Shown piece after piece: positions 43,499 to 51,522 of a stretch of DNA of 64,000 nt. Under the pieces are notes generated by a model, which was given only the letters and a program-made list of their open reading frames with translations, was not told where the DNA came from and ran no database searches. The DNA is from JAOZPE01 sp964601275 (GTDB lineage Bacteria > Krumholzibacteriota > Krumholzibacteriia > JAJRXK01). Numbering within the stretch: the first letter of the stretch is position 1; each line of letters starts with the position of its first letter. The position numbers were made by a program, and so were the translations under genes. The stretch lies in the NCBI GenBank assembly GCA_964601275.1, contig CAZRMV010000007.1, positions 1 through 64,000 of the forward strand. Reading direction: 5' to 3'.

Positions 43499-44743
43499 GT
43501 GGAAGATGCCGGACCGAGCCAGCGCCTGCGGGCCCCCAGTCCCCTGGACGCGGCCGCTGGAGCCGACGCTGTCCGCCGCCGTCTCCACGGGAACCGGACC
43601 ACCTTCACCCTGGTGCGGACCCTGGATCTCACCGGGACCGCGGACGAGAATCCCATCAACGGAATCGAGCTGGAGACGCGGGACCGTCTCCGGGCTCCAG
43701 GCGAAGGAGATCCGCACCCCGCGCCCGCCGGGTCTCGATCGCCGCTCCGTTCTCCATCAGCGCTCCGTTCTCCATCACCGCGTCCTTCCCCGCCGCCGGT
43801 CGATTTCCCGTCCGCAGGCGATCTTGCCGCCTTCCTCCAGCGCCGCGCCCACCCGGCGGCCGGCGACTACCAGATCCTTCTTCCCGCCGCGATTCCTTGC
43901 ACCACCCTGGCGGAGTTCGCACGATCGGCCCGAGAATCCATCGAACGGTTGATGGAGAGGGCCGCCGGGGGGGACCACGAGGAGGCGGGGATGTACCTTG
44001 CCCCCGACGCGTCGCTGTCTTCCGAGCCGTCCCAACATCCCGACACGTCCCAGCGTTCCGATGCGTCCCCGCCATCCGAGCCGTCCCCGCCGCGCCCGGC
44101 CCCCACCTTCCAACTGGGCGTCGCCGACACCTGGATCGAGGGGGAAGTGGATGTCGCGACCCTGGAGGCCGCGCGAAGGGAGGGCTTGCGCATCCTCTCC
44201 GACGGCGTCCGCCCCGCGCACCATCCCGCCCACGGCAAACAAGCGGCTCGTCGCTGGGAGGAGTTCTGGCGGAAGGCCGCGGCGGCCGGCCTGCGGGGCA
44301 ACACCACCGTGCTCTTCGGTCCCGCCCACGATCTCGATGCCGTATTGCGGCAGCTCGACGAGATCTCCCGTCTCCAGCGCGAGACCCGGGTCTTCCAGAG
44401 CCTCACCCCGGTGGTCTTCGATCCCGATGGTTGCGATGGGCTCCTGGACCGGCCGCTCACCCAGGGCCAGTTCGACCTGCGCGTCCTGGCCGCCTGCCGC
44501 CTGCACGAGACCGGCATCGAGCACCTGCGGATGTCGTATGCTCGAAGCGGCCTGAAGATGGCCCACCTGTCGCTGGCCGGTGGGGTGGATGATCTCGAGG
44601 GGCCGCTCTTCGACGGAGAACGCATGCCGAAAGAAGTGGCCGACAGTTTCGATCTCAGCCTCGACGAAATGGTTCGCTGGCTCGATGAAGTCGGATACAC
44701 TCCGGTCCTGCGCAACGGGGCTTTCGAGCTGTTGGGGCAGTAG
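43499..44743 (+). CDS. MqnE/MqnC-like menaquinone protein lacking the radical-SAM cysteine motif
   Basis: 414 aa. Two stretches match the aminofutalosine synthase/cyclic dehypoxanthinyl futalosine synthase family. The N-terminus is AVRRRLHGNRTTFTLVRTLD, and the C-terminal half contains KAAAAGLRGNTTVLFGPAHD, LQRETRVFQSLTPVVFDPDG, RLHETGIEHLRMSY and LAGGVDDLEGPLF. Where the family has the [4Fe-4S]-binding CxxxCxxC after xNRxINYTN, this protein has GTADENPINGIEL (46-58) and no cysteine. It also carries Ser/Pro/Arg-rich inserts, one built on an 18-base tandem repeat. It cannot bind the usual cluster, so it is a pseudoenzyme or a newly specialised relative. mqnA follows after 37 bases. The GTG start at 43499 has GGGAG upstream. 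Confidence 0.75.
   Translation: MEDAGPSQRLRAPSPLDAAAGADAVRRRLHGNRTTFTLVRTLDLTGTADENPINGIELETRDRLRAPGEGDPHPAPAGSRSPLRSPSALRSPSPRPSPPPVDFPSAGDLAAFLQRRAHPAAGDYQILLPAAIPCTTLAEFARSARESIERLMERAAGGDHEEAGMYLAPDASLSSEPSQHPDTSQRSDASPPSEPSPPRPAPTFQLGVADTWIEGEVDVATLEAARREGLRILSDGVRPAHHPAHGKQAARRWEEFWRKAAAAGLRGNTTVLFGPAHDLDAVLRQLDEISRLQRETRVFQSLTPVVFDPDGCDGLLDRPLTQGQFDLRVLAACRLHETGIEHLRMSYARSGLKMAHLSLAGGVDDLEGPLFDGERMPKEVADSFDLSLDEMVRWLDEVGYTPVLRNGAFELLGQ
43743..43777 (+). repeat. 18-base tandem repeat within the MqnE-like gene
   Basis: CGCTCCGTTCTCCATCA occurs at 43743-43759 and again at 43761-43777, giving the protein repeat LRSPSA/LRSPSP. It is in frame and sits in a low-complexity insert. Confidence 0.85.
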
Positions 44744-44780
44744 GATCCGGAGAACGAACACCAGAGGAGCGGAACACCAG

Positions 44781-45599
44781 ATGACCCACTCACTCCGCCA
44801 CCGCATCGGCGCGGTCTCTTTCCTGAACACCGTTCCGCTCACCTATGGACTCGCCGCCCGCGACGACGTCCACCTCGTCCTCGACCTTCCCTCGAAACTG
44901 GCGGATCGCCTCCACGAGGATCAGATCGACGTGGGGATGATTCCCATCATCGAGTACCTGAGGGGAGTGGGCGGGGACCTGGTCCCCGGAATCTGCATCG
45001 GGGCCCAGGGAGCGGTGGACAGCGTCAAGGTCTTCTCCCGCGTTCCCCTGGAATCCACCCGCAGCATCGCGGTGGACCGGGGCAGCCGCAGCAGCGTGGC
45101 CCTGCTGCGCATCCTCCTGGCCGAACTCCACGGGCATCACCCCGACCTGGTCACCGTCAATCCCAGCGCGGAGGATCCACTGTCCCAGCACGATTCCGCC
45201 CTGATCATCGGAGACCGGGCGATGCGGGTGGACGAGACCGATCTCCATGTCTACGATCTCGGCGCCATGTGGCACGAATTGACCGGTTTGCCGTTCGTGT
45301 TCGCGGCCTGGACCCTGTCACAGACCGAGTCTTCCGACCGTAGCGCTGAACACCGGGAGCGGCTCATCTCGATCCTGAATACCGCCAAGGCCGAAGGCTT
45401 TGCGCACCTGGACGAACTGGCCGCTGAACAGGCCGGGCTCACCGGTAAAGACGCCACCGCCCTGAAGGAATACTGGACCCGGTCGATCCACTACGAACTG
45501 GGGGACCGGGAGCTTGAGGGCCTCCGGCGTTTCGCCGAACTGGCCCAGAAGCACAACCTGTGCAACTGCCGGGGGACCGTCCGGCTGGCCGTCGCCTGA
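44781..45599 (+). CDS. mqnA: chorismate dehydratase of the futalosine menaquinone pathway
   Basis: 272 aa. It dehydrates chorismate to 3-enolpyruvylbenzoate, the first committed step of futalosine-type menaquinone synthesis. The MqnA/D fold is evident: RIGAVSFLNTVPLTYGLA (VSYLN-type block), a basic-acid pair LPSKLADRLHEDQIDVGMIP, SVKVFSRVPLESTRSIAVDR, SRSSVALLRILLAE, ALIIGDRAMRV, DLGAMWHELTGLPFVFAAWT. The organism therefore probably makes menaquinone from futalosine. The AGAGGAGCGG site lies before the ATG. It follows the cysteine-less MqnE-like gene and precedes the candidate small selenoprotein by 30 bases, all in one direction. Confidence 0.93.
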   Translation: MTHSLRHRIGAVSFLNTVPLTYGLAARDDVHLVLDLPSKLADRLHEDQIDVGMIPIIEYLRGVGGDLVPGICIGAQGAVDSVKVFSRVPLESTRSIAVDRGSRSSVALLRILLAELHGHHPDLVTVNPSAEDPLSQHDSALIIGDRAMRVDETDLHVYDLGAMWHELTGLPFVFAAWTLSQTESSDRSAEHRERLISILNTAKAEGFAHLDELAAEQAGLTGKDATALKEYWTRSIHYELGDRELEGLRRFAELAQKHNLCNCRGTVRLAVA

Positions 45600-45629
45600 A
45601 GTCTCGAATCCCGCGGATCGGATCAGATC

Positions 45630-45803
45630 ATGAACGACACCCTGCTCATCCTCGGCATCCTCGTGGGCTACTATGTTCTCCAGCGTTGGGTGCTCCCGGC
45701 CGCCGGCGTTCCCACCTGAGTGAGCGAAGCCGGGTGCTCGGTCGAGCGCCCCACGAGGAACTCCGGGGATTCCAAGGTTCCCGGGGAGTCCCGGGAAGAG
45801 TGA
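45630..45803 (+). CDS. candidate small membrane selenoprotein (UGA as Sec at codon 30)
   Basis: An ATG opens a 29-codon frame with one transmembrane helix (LLILGILVGYYVLQRW) ending in GVPT, then TGA at 45717-45719. If TGA is read as selenocysteine, the frame continues VSEAGCSVERPTRNSGDSK to a second TGA at 45801-45803, for 57 residues. A hairpin right after the TGA has bacterial SECIS geometry (separate entry). A short hydrophobic helix followed by GVPT-U and a cysteine six residues on (U30, C36) looks like a small membrane-anchored redox protein. It lies 30 bases after mqnA and just before the convergent lutC stop. No ribosome site is strong, and selA/selB/selC are not in the window, so readthrough is inferred. 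As a plain ORF it would end at 45719. Confidence 0.5.
45732..45751 (+). promoter_or_regulatory. candidate bacterial SECIS hairpin
   Basis: GGGTGCTC (45732-45739) pairs with GAGCGCCC (45744-45751), eight pairs with one G-U, around the tetraloop GGUC (45740-45743). The loop starts 20 bases after the TGA. In E. coli fdhF the SelB-binding hairpin has a GGUC apical loop about 18 bases after UGA. Unlike fdhF there is no bulged U in the stem. Confidence 0.5.
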
Positions 45804-45816
45804 TCGCTCCGCCCGC

Positions 45817-46449
45817 TCAGCCTTCCACCAGCCACAGGTAGAGTCGCGAAGGACCGTGGGCCGGCAGGACCAGGATCTTCTCGATGTCGGCGGTGCGGCT
45901 GGGCCCGGTGATGAAGGTGATGCTCGGGGAGTTGGCCGATCCGGGCGAAGGAACCAACCGCTCCAGCGCGTCGTGGATGCGCGCGACGAGGCGGGAAACC
46001 GGCGCCACCACGAAATGCACCGGGGGCAACAGCGAGAGCGCCCGCGCCTCGTGGGGTCCGGCCACCAAGCCGATCGAGGCCGATTCCGCCACCAGCACAT
46101 CCGCTCCTCCCACCCCGGCGTCGAAGCTCGCGTAGGCATGGGGGTCGCGGGGGCCCTCTTCCGGGAAAACGGAAGAATCCGGACGGTCCGGGTCCAGTCC
46201 GGCGGGATGGTCCCGCTCGACGACGAACCCCTCCCTTCCCGCCGCCTCGGCCAGGATCCTCGCCACCGGATCCAGCTCCTCGCGGGCCGCCACCACGATG
46301 CGCGCCAGGGAGAGTTCGCGCGCCCGTTGGACGATCCCGTTTCCCGCGTCGTCCACGGTAGCGCAATGGTGGACCGCTCCGTGCATCCCGTCCTCGCCGC
46401 GGAGCAGGGGTTCCATCTCCCGCGCGAATTGTTCCACCAGCACGTTCAT
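45817..46449 (-). CDS. lutC: LutC-like LUD-domain subunit of lactate utilisation
   Basis: 210 aa. It is the smallest LUD-domain subunit of the LutABC L-lactate dehydrogenase complex. The C-terminal half has the LUD motif (VLVAESASIGLVAGPHEARA, PVHFVVAPVSRLV, SPSITFITGPSRTADIEKIL, HGPSRLYLWLVEG). The start is the ATG at 46447-46449, whose last bases overlap the lutB stop (ATGA), so translation is coupled. No cysteines suggest it binds no cluster itself. It is the 3-prime gene of the lut operon. Confidence 0.9.
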   Translation of the reverse strand: MNVLVEQFAREMEPLLRGEDGMHGAVHHCATVDDAGNGIVQRARELSLARIVVAAREELDPVARILAEAAGREGFVVERDHPAGLDPDRPDSSVFPEEGPRDPHAYASFDAGVGGADVLVAESASIGLVAGPHEARALSLLPPVHFVVAPVSRLVARIHDALERLVPSPGSANSPSITFITGPSRTADIEKILVLPAHGPSRLYLWLVEG

Positions 46450-47942
46450 TGTCGCTCCCTTCCCCGTCCCATGCGCCCGCGGGAGGCCGCCCACGCTTTC
46501 CGGGCCTTCCGGGTCGCGTCCAGGGCCCGTTGCGCCCGCGTCTTGTCCCAGATGGGATTGGTTCGGGACGTGGGCCCTCCTGCGTTCTTCCACTGTTCGA
46601 TGAACGAACTCGAGGCGGGGACGGGCAGCTTCCGGTCACGGGTCCAGTCCCCCAGGACATGGCTTCCCGCGTCGAGGATCCCCGGTCCCCGCAGGATCCC
46701 GCGGCCGATCCTTCCCAGCACCCGGTAGAGGCGGGGTCGGGTCAGCACCTTCGACCAGAACCACCACCCGAGGCGCTCGCCGACGCCGGCCCCGCCGGTC
46801 TCGACATAGCGCACGCGCTCCAGCCGCAAGAGCTGGGGAATGTCGATCTTCACCGGGCACACTTCACTGCACGCACCACACAGACTGCTGGCGAAGGGCA
46901 ACTCCCTTCCATGATCGGTCCCCAGATGGTGCGGGCCCAGGAGTGCGCCGATGGGTCCGCTGTAGGCCGAGTCGTAGGCGTGCCCTCCGATCCGCTCGTA
47001 GACCGGGCAGGCATTCAGACACGCCCCGCACCGGATGCAGGTGAGGATCTCCCGCTTGCGCGGATGCCGCGCGAGGAGGCGGCGGCCATTGTCCACCAAC
47101 ACCACGTGACGGGGAGGTTCTCCTGCCGCGCCCAGGATCGAGGTGTAGGCGCCCATCTTCTGGCCGGTGGCGCTGCGGGCGATCAAGCTGAGCAGAGGAC
47201 CCAGCTCGCTGATTTCGCCGATGACCTTCTCGATGCCGACCAGGGCGATGTGCACCTTCGGAAGGGTCGTGCAGAGACGGATGTTCGCCTCGTTCTCCAG
47301 GAGGACGATCTGCCCGGTTTCGGCGATCAGGAAATTCGCCCCGGTGATCCCCGCGTCGGCCTGGAGGAATCGTTGCCGCAGGAGCCGGCGGGCGATGGAG
47401 GTGAGTTCGACCGGATCCTCGGTATACTCGACCCCGAGCTTCTCCTGGAACAGGCGGCCGATGTCCCGCCGATCCATGTGCAGGGCTGGCGCGGTGATGT
47501 GGCTCGGCCGTTGCCCGGCGATCTGGACGATGAATTCGCCCAGATCGGTCTCCTGGACGTCGAAGCCCTCTCGTTCGAGATGCTCATTGAGGCCGACTTC
47601 CTCGCTGAGCATCGACTTGGCCTTCACCACCAGGCGCGCCCCATGCTCACGGAGCACCGTCGAAACGATGGTTTGCGCCTCCCGTGCGTCCGCGGCGTGG
47701 TGGACGGTCCCCCCGTCACGAGTGAACCGTTCTTCGAAGAGTTTCAGTTGGCGATCCATCTGCGCGATGGCGTCGCGACGGGCCTGCGCGGCCAGGTCCC
47801 GTTGCTCTTCGAAGTCGGGCAGTTCGGCCGCGGCCCGGGCGCGCTTGGCCCGGGCGGTCGCGGTGGCCTTCTCATAGGGGAGGGAGAGATCGGGCTGGGA
47901 AAGGGCCTCCCTCAATCGGGAGCGCAGTTGCCGAAGGCTCAT
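46446..47942 (-). CDS. lutB: LutB-like iron-sulfur LUD subunit of lactate utilisation
   Basis: 498 aa. N-terminal LUD domain (about 60-300: KAKSMLSEEVGLNEHLEREG, GITGANFLIAETGQIVLLEN), then two 4Fe-4S ferredoxin motifs: CIRCGACLNACPVY and CGACSEVCPVKID. A long helical C-terminal region follows. With LutA and LutC it forms the respiratory L-lactate oxidising complex that passes electrons toward quinone, matching the menaquinone genes next door. lutA ends in an ATGA overlap with this start, so lutA-lutB-lutC are co-translated. Confidence 0.93.
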   Translation of the reverse strand: MSLRQLRSRLREALSQPDLSLPYEKATATARAKRARAAAELPDFEEQRDLAAQARRDAIAQMDRQLKLFEERFTRDGGTVHHAADAREAQTIVSTVLREHGARLVVKAKSMLSEEVGLNEHLEREGFDVQETDLGEFIVQIAGQRPSHITAPALHMDRRDIGRLFQEKLGVEYTEDPVELTSIARRLLRQRFLQADAGITGANFLIAETGQIVLLENEANIRLCTTLPKVHIALVGIEKVIGEISELGPLLSLIARSATGQKMGAYTSILGAAGEPPRHVVLVDNGRRLLARHPRKREILTCIRCGACLNACPVYERIGGHAYDSAYSGPIGALLGPHHLGTDHGRELPFASSLCGACSEVCPVKIDIPQLLRLERVRYVETGGAGVGERLGWWFWSKVLTRPRLYRVLGRIGRGILRGPGILDAGSHVLGDWTRDRKLPVPASSSFIEQWKNAGGPTSRTNPIWDKTRAQRALDATRKARKAWAASRGRMGRGRERQ

Positions 47943-48691
47943 CGGGGACTCTCCGGGACATGGTCGAGGACTTCCGCCAGGTGCAGTCCCCGCAGGGGAA
48001 GTCGTCGCATCCGGGCGCGCCCGAGGATCTGGGCCAGGCAGGTGGGCTCGGTCGAAATGATCAGCTCGGTTCCGGCGGACCGTACCTCCTCCAGTTTCGC
48101 ATCGGTCATGCTGACCGACAGTTCGGGAAGTTTCACCGCGAAGGATCCTCCGAATCCGCAGCAGAGATCCGCCCGCTCCATCTCGACCAGCTCCAACCCC
48201 TCGACCCGCGACAACAGGCGGCGGGCCTGCGCTCCGAGCCCCAGTTGCCGGAGGCCATGGCATCCGTCGTGGAAGGTGGCCCGTCCCGGGAAGCGGGCGC
48301 CGAGATCCTCCACCTCCAGGACATCCACCAGGAAGGAGCTGAGTTCATGGGTTCTTTCCGCCAGCCGGCGGGCCTCCTCCGCGTAGGGGGTGCCCTCGAA
48401 CAGCGCGGGGTATTCGTTGCGGATGAAGGCGACGCAGGATCCCGAGCTTCCCACCACCGCATCGGCCTGGGTGAAGGAACGGATCCACTGGGTGGCCACT
48501 TCGACGCTTTCCTCGTGATACCCGCTGTTGGCCGCGGGCTGGCCGCAGCAGGTCTGGCTCTCGGGGACGACGACCTCGTGACCCAGCCTCTGGAGGATGC
48601 GGGCCGTAGACCAGGCCACATGGGGGGCGAAATGGTCCACGTAGCAGGGAACGAAGAGATGGATTCTCAAGCGCAATCCTCGATCCGTCAC
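47939..48691 (-). CDS. lutA: LutA-like cysteine-rich (CCG) subunit of lactate utilisation
   Basis: 250 aa. Two CCG domains are visible: IHLFVPCYVDHFAPHVAWST with PESQTCCGQPAANSG, and RATFHDGCHGLRQLG with ERADLCCGFGGSFAVKLPE. These Cys-rich repeats bind the noncanonical cluster of heterodisulfide reductase/GlpC type proteins. With LutB and LutC it oxidises L-lactate. I start at the GTG 48689-48691; a TTG at 48676 (LRLRIHLFVP) would fit the family better at the N-terminus. First gene of the lut operon. Confidence 0.9.
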   Translation of the reverse strand: MTDRGLRLRIHLFVPCYVDHFAPHVAWSTARILQRLGHEVVVPESQTCCGQPAANSGYHEESVEVATQWIRSFTQADAVVGSSGSCVAFIRNEYPALFEGTPYAEEARRLAERTHELSSFLVDVLEVEDLGARFPGRATFHDGCHGLRQLGLGAQARRLLSRVEGLELVEMERADLCCGFGGSFAVKLPELSVSMTDAKLEEVRSAGTELIISTEPTCLAQILGRARMRRLPLRGLHLAEVLDHVPESPR

Positions 48692-48798
48692 GGGCCATCC
48701 CCATCGAACGGGGCCCCTTGTGCAAATCCCCCGGTGAGCATACGCTGTCGGCGTTCTCGATCAAGCAATCCTCCATGATTCCCGGGGCCCACGCCGCC

Positions 48799-48838
48799 GT
48801 CGTTCCCGGTTTCGACGCGGTCGTTCCCGGTTTCGACG
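48799..48838 (+). repeat. 21-base-period tandem repeat upstream of the GT2 gene
   Basis: GTCGTTCCCGGTTTCGACG occurs at 48799-48817 and 48820-48838. It lies before the chosen GT2 start, in the gap after lutA. Confidence 0.85.
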
Positions 48839-48897
48839 ACGTCCTACCGGCCGGGCCGAAGCGTCGATCCAAGGTGGGCTCGAGGATGAAACCAACC

Positions 48898-49635
48898 ATG
48901 TCGGACCCTTCCTCAGCCATCGAGCTCTCCGTCGTCATCCCCGTCCACAACGAGGAGGAGAACATCCTCGCCCTGGGCGACGAGCTGGAGACCGCGCTGG
49001 CCCATCTTCGTTGGGAATGCATCTGGGTGGATGACGCGTCGGCCGATCGGAGCGTCGAGAAGGTGCGCGAACTCCTGCGGCGGGAATCCTCCGCTCATCG
49101 TCTGCTGCGTTTTCCCCGGCGAAGAGGACAGAGTGCGGCCCTGCTGGCCGGTTTCCTGGCGGCGCGGGGAGAGTTCGTCGGCAGCCTGGACGGCGACCGC
49201 CAGAACGTCCCGGAGGACCTGGTTCTCCAGTTGGACACCGCGCGCCGGGAGGGATGGGACATGGTCAACGGAGTCCGGGTCGATCGTCACGACTCGTGGA
49301 TCCGCGCGGTGTCGTCGAAGGTGGGCAATGGGTTCCGGAACCGGGTCACCGGCGATCGGATCTCCGACGTGGGGTGTTCCACCCGGGTCTTCCGGCGGAA
49401 GTATGTCGGCGTCATTCCTCATTTCAACGGCATGCATCGCTTTCTTCCCACCTTCATCCGCCGGGCGGGCGGCCGGGTGGGCGAGATCCCCGTCCGTCAT
49501 CGCCCGCGGGCCGGTGGGGTGGCCAAGTACGGGTTGAACAACCGTCTCTGGCGGGGTTTGGCCGACACCTTCGGGGTGCGTTGGTTGGCCCGCCGCATGG
49601 TGCGGCTCGACGCCGAAGAGGAGCTGAGCTCGTGA
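48898..49635 (+). CDS. GT2-family glycosyltransferase (polyprenyl-phosphate sugar transferase-like)
   Basis: 245 aa. It resembles dolichyl/undecaprenyl-phosphate mannosyl/glucosyl/aminoarabinosyl transferases. Motifs: ELSVVIPVHNEEENILALG, the nucleotide-sugar DDA site (CIWVDDASADRSVE), RRRGQSAALLAGFLAARGEF, and the acceptor loop SLDGDRQNVPEDLV (DGDRQ, as DGDLQ/DADLQ). There is no C-terminal membrane helix pair, so the charged lipid would be handled by the next two genes. The ATG 48898 was chosen because GAGG lies 12 bases before it; the frame is open earlier and includes a tandem repeat. GTGA overlap with the next gene shows coupling. Confidence 0.85.
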   Translation: MSDPSSAIELSVVIPVHNEEENILALGDELETALAHLRWECIWVDDASADRSVEKVRELLRRESSAHRLLRFPRRRGQSAALLAGFLAARGEFVGSLDGDRQNVPEDLVLQLDTARREGWDMVNGVRVDRHDSWIRAVSSKVGNGFRNRVTGDRISDVGCSTRVFRRKYVGVIPHFNGMHRFLPTFIRRAGGRVGEIPVRHRPRAGGVAKYGLNNRLWRGLADTFGVRWLARRMVRLDAEEELSS

Positions 49636-49922
49636 CCGTCGATCGAATCTGGCTGGGGGTCGGCCTGGTGGCCCAGGGCCTGTTCATGGCCCGCTTCCTC
49701 GTGCAGTGGATCGTGAGCGAGAAGAAGGGGGAAAGCACGGTTCCGGTGGCGTTCTGGTACCTGAGCATCGTCGGTGGAACCCTTCTTCTTTCCTACGCGA
49801 TCCACCGGCGCGATCCGGTCTTCATCCTCGGCCAGAGCGCCGGGGTGATCGTCTATTCCCGCAACCTGGTCCTGCTGCGGCGCAGCCGCCTGCGCCGCCG
49901 GGCGCTCGAGGCCGATGTCTGA
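49632..49922 (+). CDS. LABN-domain small membrane protein (lipid A biosynthesis N-terminal domain)
   Basis: 96 aa with three hydrophobic helices. It matches the lipid-A-disaccharide-synthase N-terminal-like domain (LABN, PF07578) by LGVGLVAQGLFMARFLVQWI, SEKKGESTVPVAFWYLSIVG and FILGQSAGVIVYSRNLVLL. Its GTG start overlaps the GT2 stop (GTGA), and its stop overlaps the ArnT-like start by 8 bases, so all three are co-translated. In such operons it is thought to work with the GT2 enzyme on sugar-lipid assembly for lipid A or cell-surface glycan. Confidence 0.85.
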   Translation: MTVDRIWLGVGLVAQGLFMARFLVQWIVSEKKGESTVPVAFWYLSIVGGTLLLSYAIHRRDPVFILGQSAGVIVYSRNLVLLRRSRLRRRALEADV

Positions 49923-51429
49923 AGGACGCCGCGGCTGGATGCTCCTGGTCCTCCTCGCGGTGGTGGTAGCCTTCGGCGGCCAGGGAGTGCGGGGCTTGTC
50001 CGATCCCGACGAAGGCCGCTACGCGGAAGTGGCGCGGGAGATGATCGTCACCGGCGACTACCTGCATCCCCAACTCGACTTCCATCCCCACTACACCAAG
50101 CCTCCTTTGACCTACTGGGCCATCGTGGCCGGCCTGAAGCTTCTGGGCCCCGGCGAGTGGGGGGTCCGCCTCTTCCAGTCGGTGGCCTATGCGCTGACCA
50201 TCCTCCTGGTGGCGCTCACCGGCACGGTCCTGTGGGGCCGTTCCACCGGGATCCGGGCCGGAGGGATCTACGCGACCTTCCTCCTGCCGTTCGCCGCGGC
50301 GAACATCGTGACCACCGATACCCTGCTCACCTTCTGGGAAGCCCTGGCGCTCTTCGCCTTCTTCGCGGGACGGCGGGCCACCACCCACCGGTGGGTCCAT
50401 CCCGCCCTGATGGGCGCGGCCTTCGGCCTGGCCTTTCTCACCAAGGGTCCTCCCGCCCTGCTCTTCCTCCTCGCGCTGGTGATCTGGAGGTCCAGTCCGG
50501 CGGGACGGCGGGAAGCTGGGGAGGGGTCGAGCGCGCGGCCGGCGAGCGCGCCGGTCTTCAGCGCCCTGGGCTGGGTGCTGTTGGTTGCCATCGGATTGGG
50601 CTGGTTCGCCTGGGCGGTCGCCACCACCGACGGCCTGTTGGCCTATTTCCTCGGCGACGAGGTCATGGGAAGGATCGCCGGGGCGCACCACCGCAATGCC
50701 GGATGGCTGGGGGCGGTGGTGGTGTACCCTCCGGTGCTTCTGTTGGGATCGCTTCCCTGGTCCGCGACCTGGCCCTGGGCCTTGCGGCGCTGGCGGTCGC
50801 GCGTGCGGTGGGCGGCGATTCCCCGGGAACGGCCGGTGCTGTGGGCGCTCCTCCTGCTCTTCCTGGTGCCCTTGATCATCTTCACCCTCGCCCGCTCCCG
50901 ACTGCCTCTCTATGTGCTGCCCCTGTTCCTTCCGCTCGCTCTGATGACCGCGCGCGGGCTGGACCGCCCGACACCGCCGGGGGCGGATTCTCCGCCACGC
51001 ACCCGGGGATGGCTGGTGCCGTGGGTTCTCCTCTTGCTGGCGCTGCGGCTGGCCTATGCGCGGTGGCCGGGCGAGAAGGACGCGAGAGCCTTGGCCGAAA
51101 GCCTCCCGGTGACCGAAGCTCGACAGATCGTGGTGGCCGACGGGGTGCGCTCGGTGCACGGGTTGGCGTTCTACACCGGACGTGATCTGCTCTATGCGGC
51201 CTGGTCGAACGAGAAGGCGCGGCGGGAAGGACGGCCCACCGTGTCGGAGGTCCTGGAGGAACTCCGGGGCGCCTCCGGGCCCACCCCGGACGGAACCATA
51301 CCCATGGATCTGGTGCTTGTGAAACCCGACGGTCTGGAGGATCTTCAAAGGATCCTCTCCCGAGCGGGATTACGGGTCCACCGCACGATCGAACGGAAGA
51401 AGCTCATCGCTCTGCTCGTGGGACCCTGA
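49915..51429 (+). CDS. ArnT-like GT39/GT83 membrane glycosyltransferase
   Basis: 504 aa with about 12 helices and a soluble C-terminal domain (~350-504). The first periplasmic loop carries the catalytic acid motif SDPDEGRYAEVAREMI, and the lipid-binding block HYTKPPLTYWAIVAGLKLL follows. Both are diagnostic of ArnT/PMT-type enzymes that move a sugar from undecaprenyl phosphate onto lipid A or protein. The GT2 and LABN genes just upstream would make the carrier and assist the flip. The acceptor is not known. Ends 94 bases before ygeW. Confidence 0.88.
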   Translation: MSEGRRGWMLLVLLAVVVAFGGQGVRGLSDPDEGRYAEVAREMIVTGDYLHPQLDFHPHYTKPPLTYWAIVAGLKLLGPGEWGVRLFQSVAYALTILLVALTGTVLWGRSTGIRAGGIYATFLLPFAAANIVTTDTLLTFWEALALFAFFAGRRATTHRWVHPALMGAAFGLAFLTKGPPALLFLLALVIWRSSPAGRREAGEGSSARPASAPVFSALGWVLLVAIGLGWFAWAVATTDGLLAYFLGDEVMGRIAGAHHRNAGWLGAVVVYPPVLLLGSLPWSATWPWALRRWRSRVRWAAIPRERPVLWALLLLFLVPLIIFTLARSRLPLYVLPLFLPLALMTARGLDRPTPPGADSPPRTRGWLVPWVLLLLALRLAYARWPGEKDARALAESLPVTEARQIVVADGVRSVHGLAFYTGRDLLYAAWSNEKARREGRPTVSEVLEELRGASGPTPDGTIPMDLVLVKPDGLEDLQRILSRAGLRVHRTIERKKLIALLVGP

Positions 51430-51522
51430 GGTCCACCGGAGCTTTACGCGCCGGGCGATCCTCGACCGGCCGCATCCTTCGCAGACTCGATGTGGGGGAG
51501 ACCACGGACATTGGAGGAGATC

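Noticed and set aside
48692..48897. tRNA-like sequence after lutA
   Set aside because: A short GTGCAAATCC string recalls a T-loop, but no cloverleaf can be drawn.
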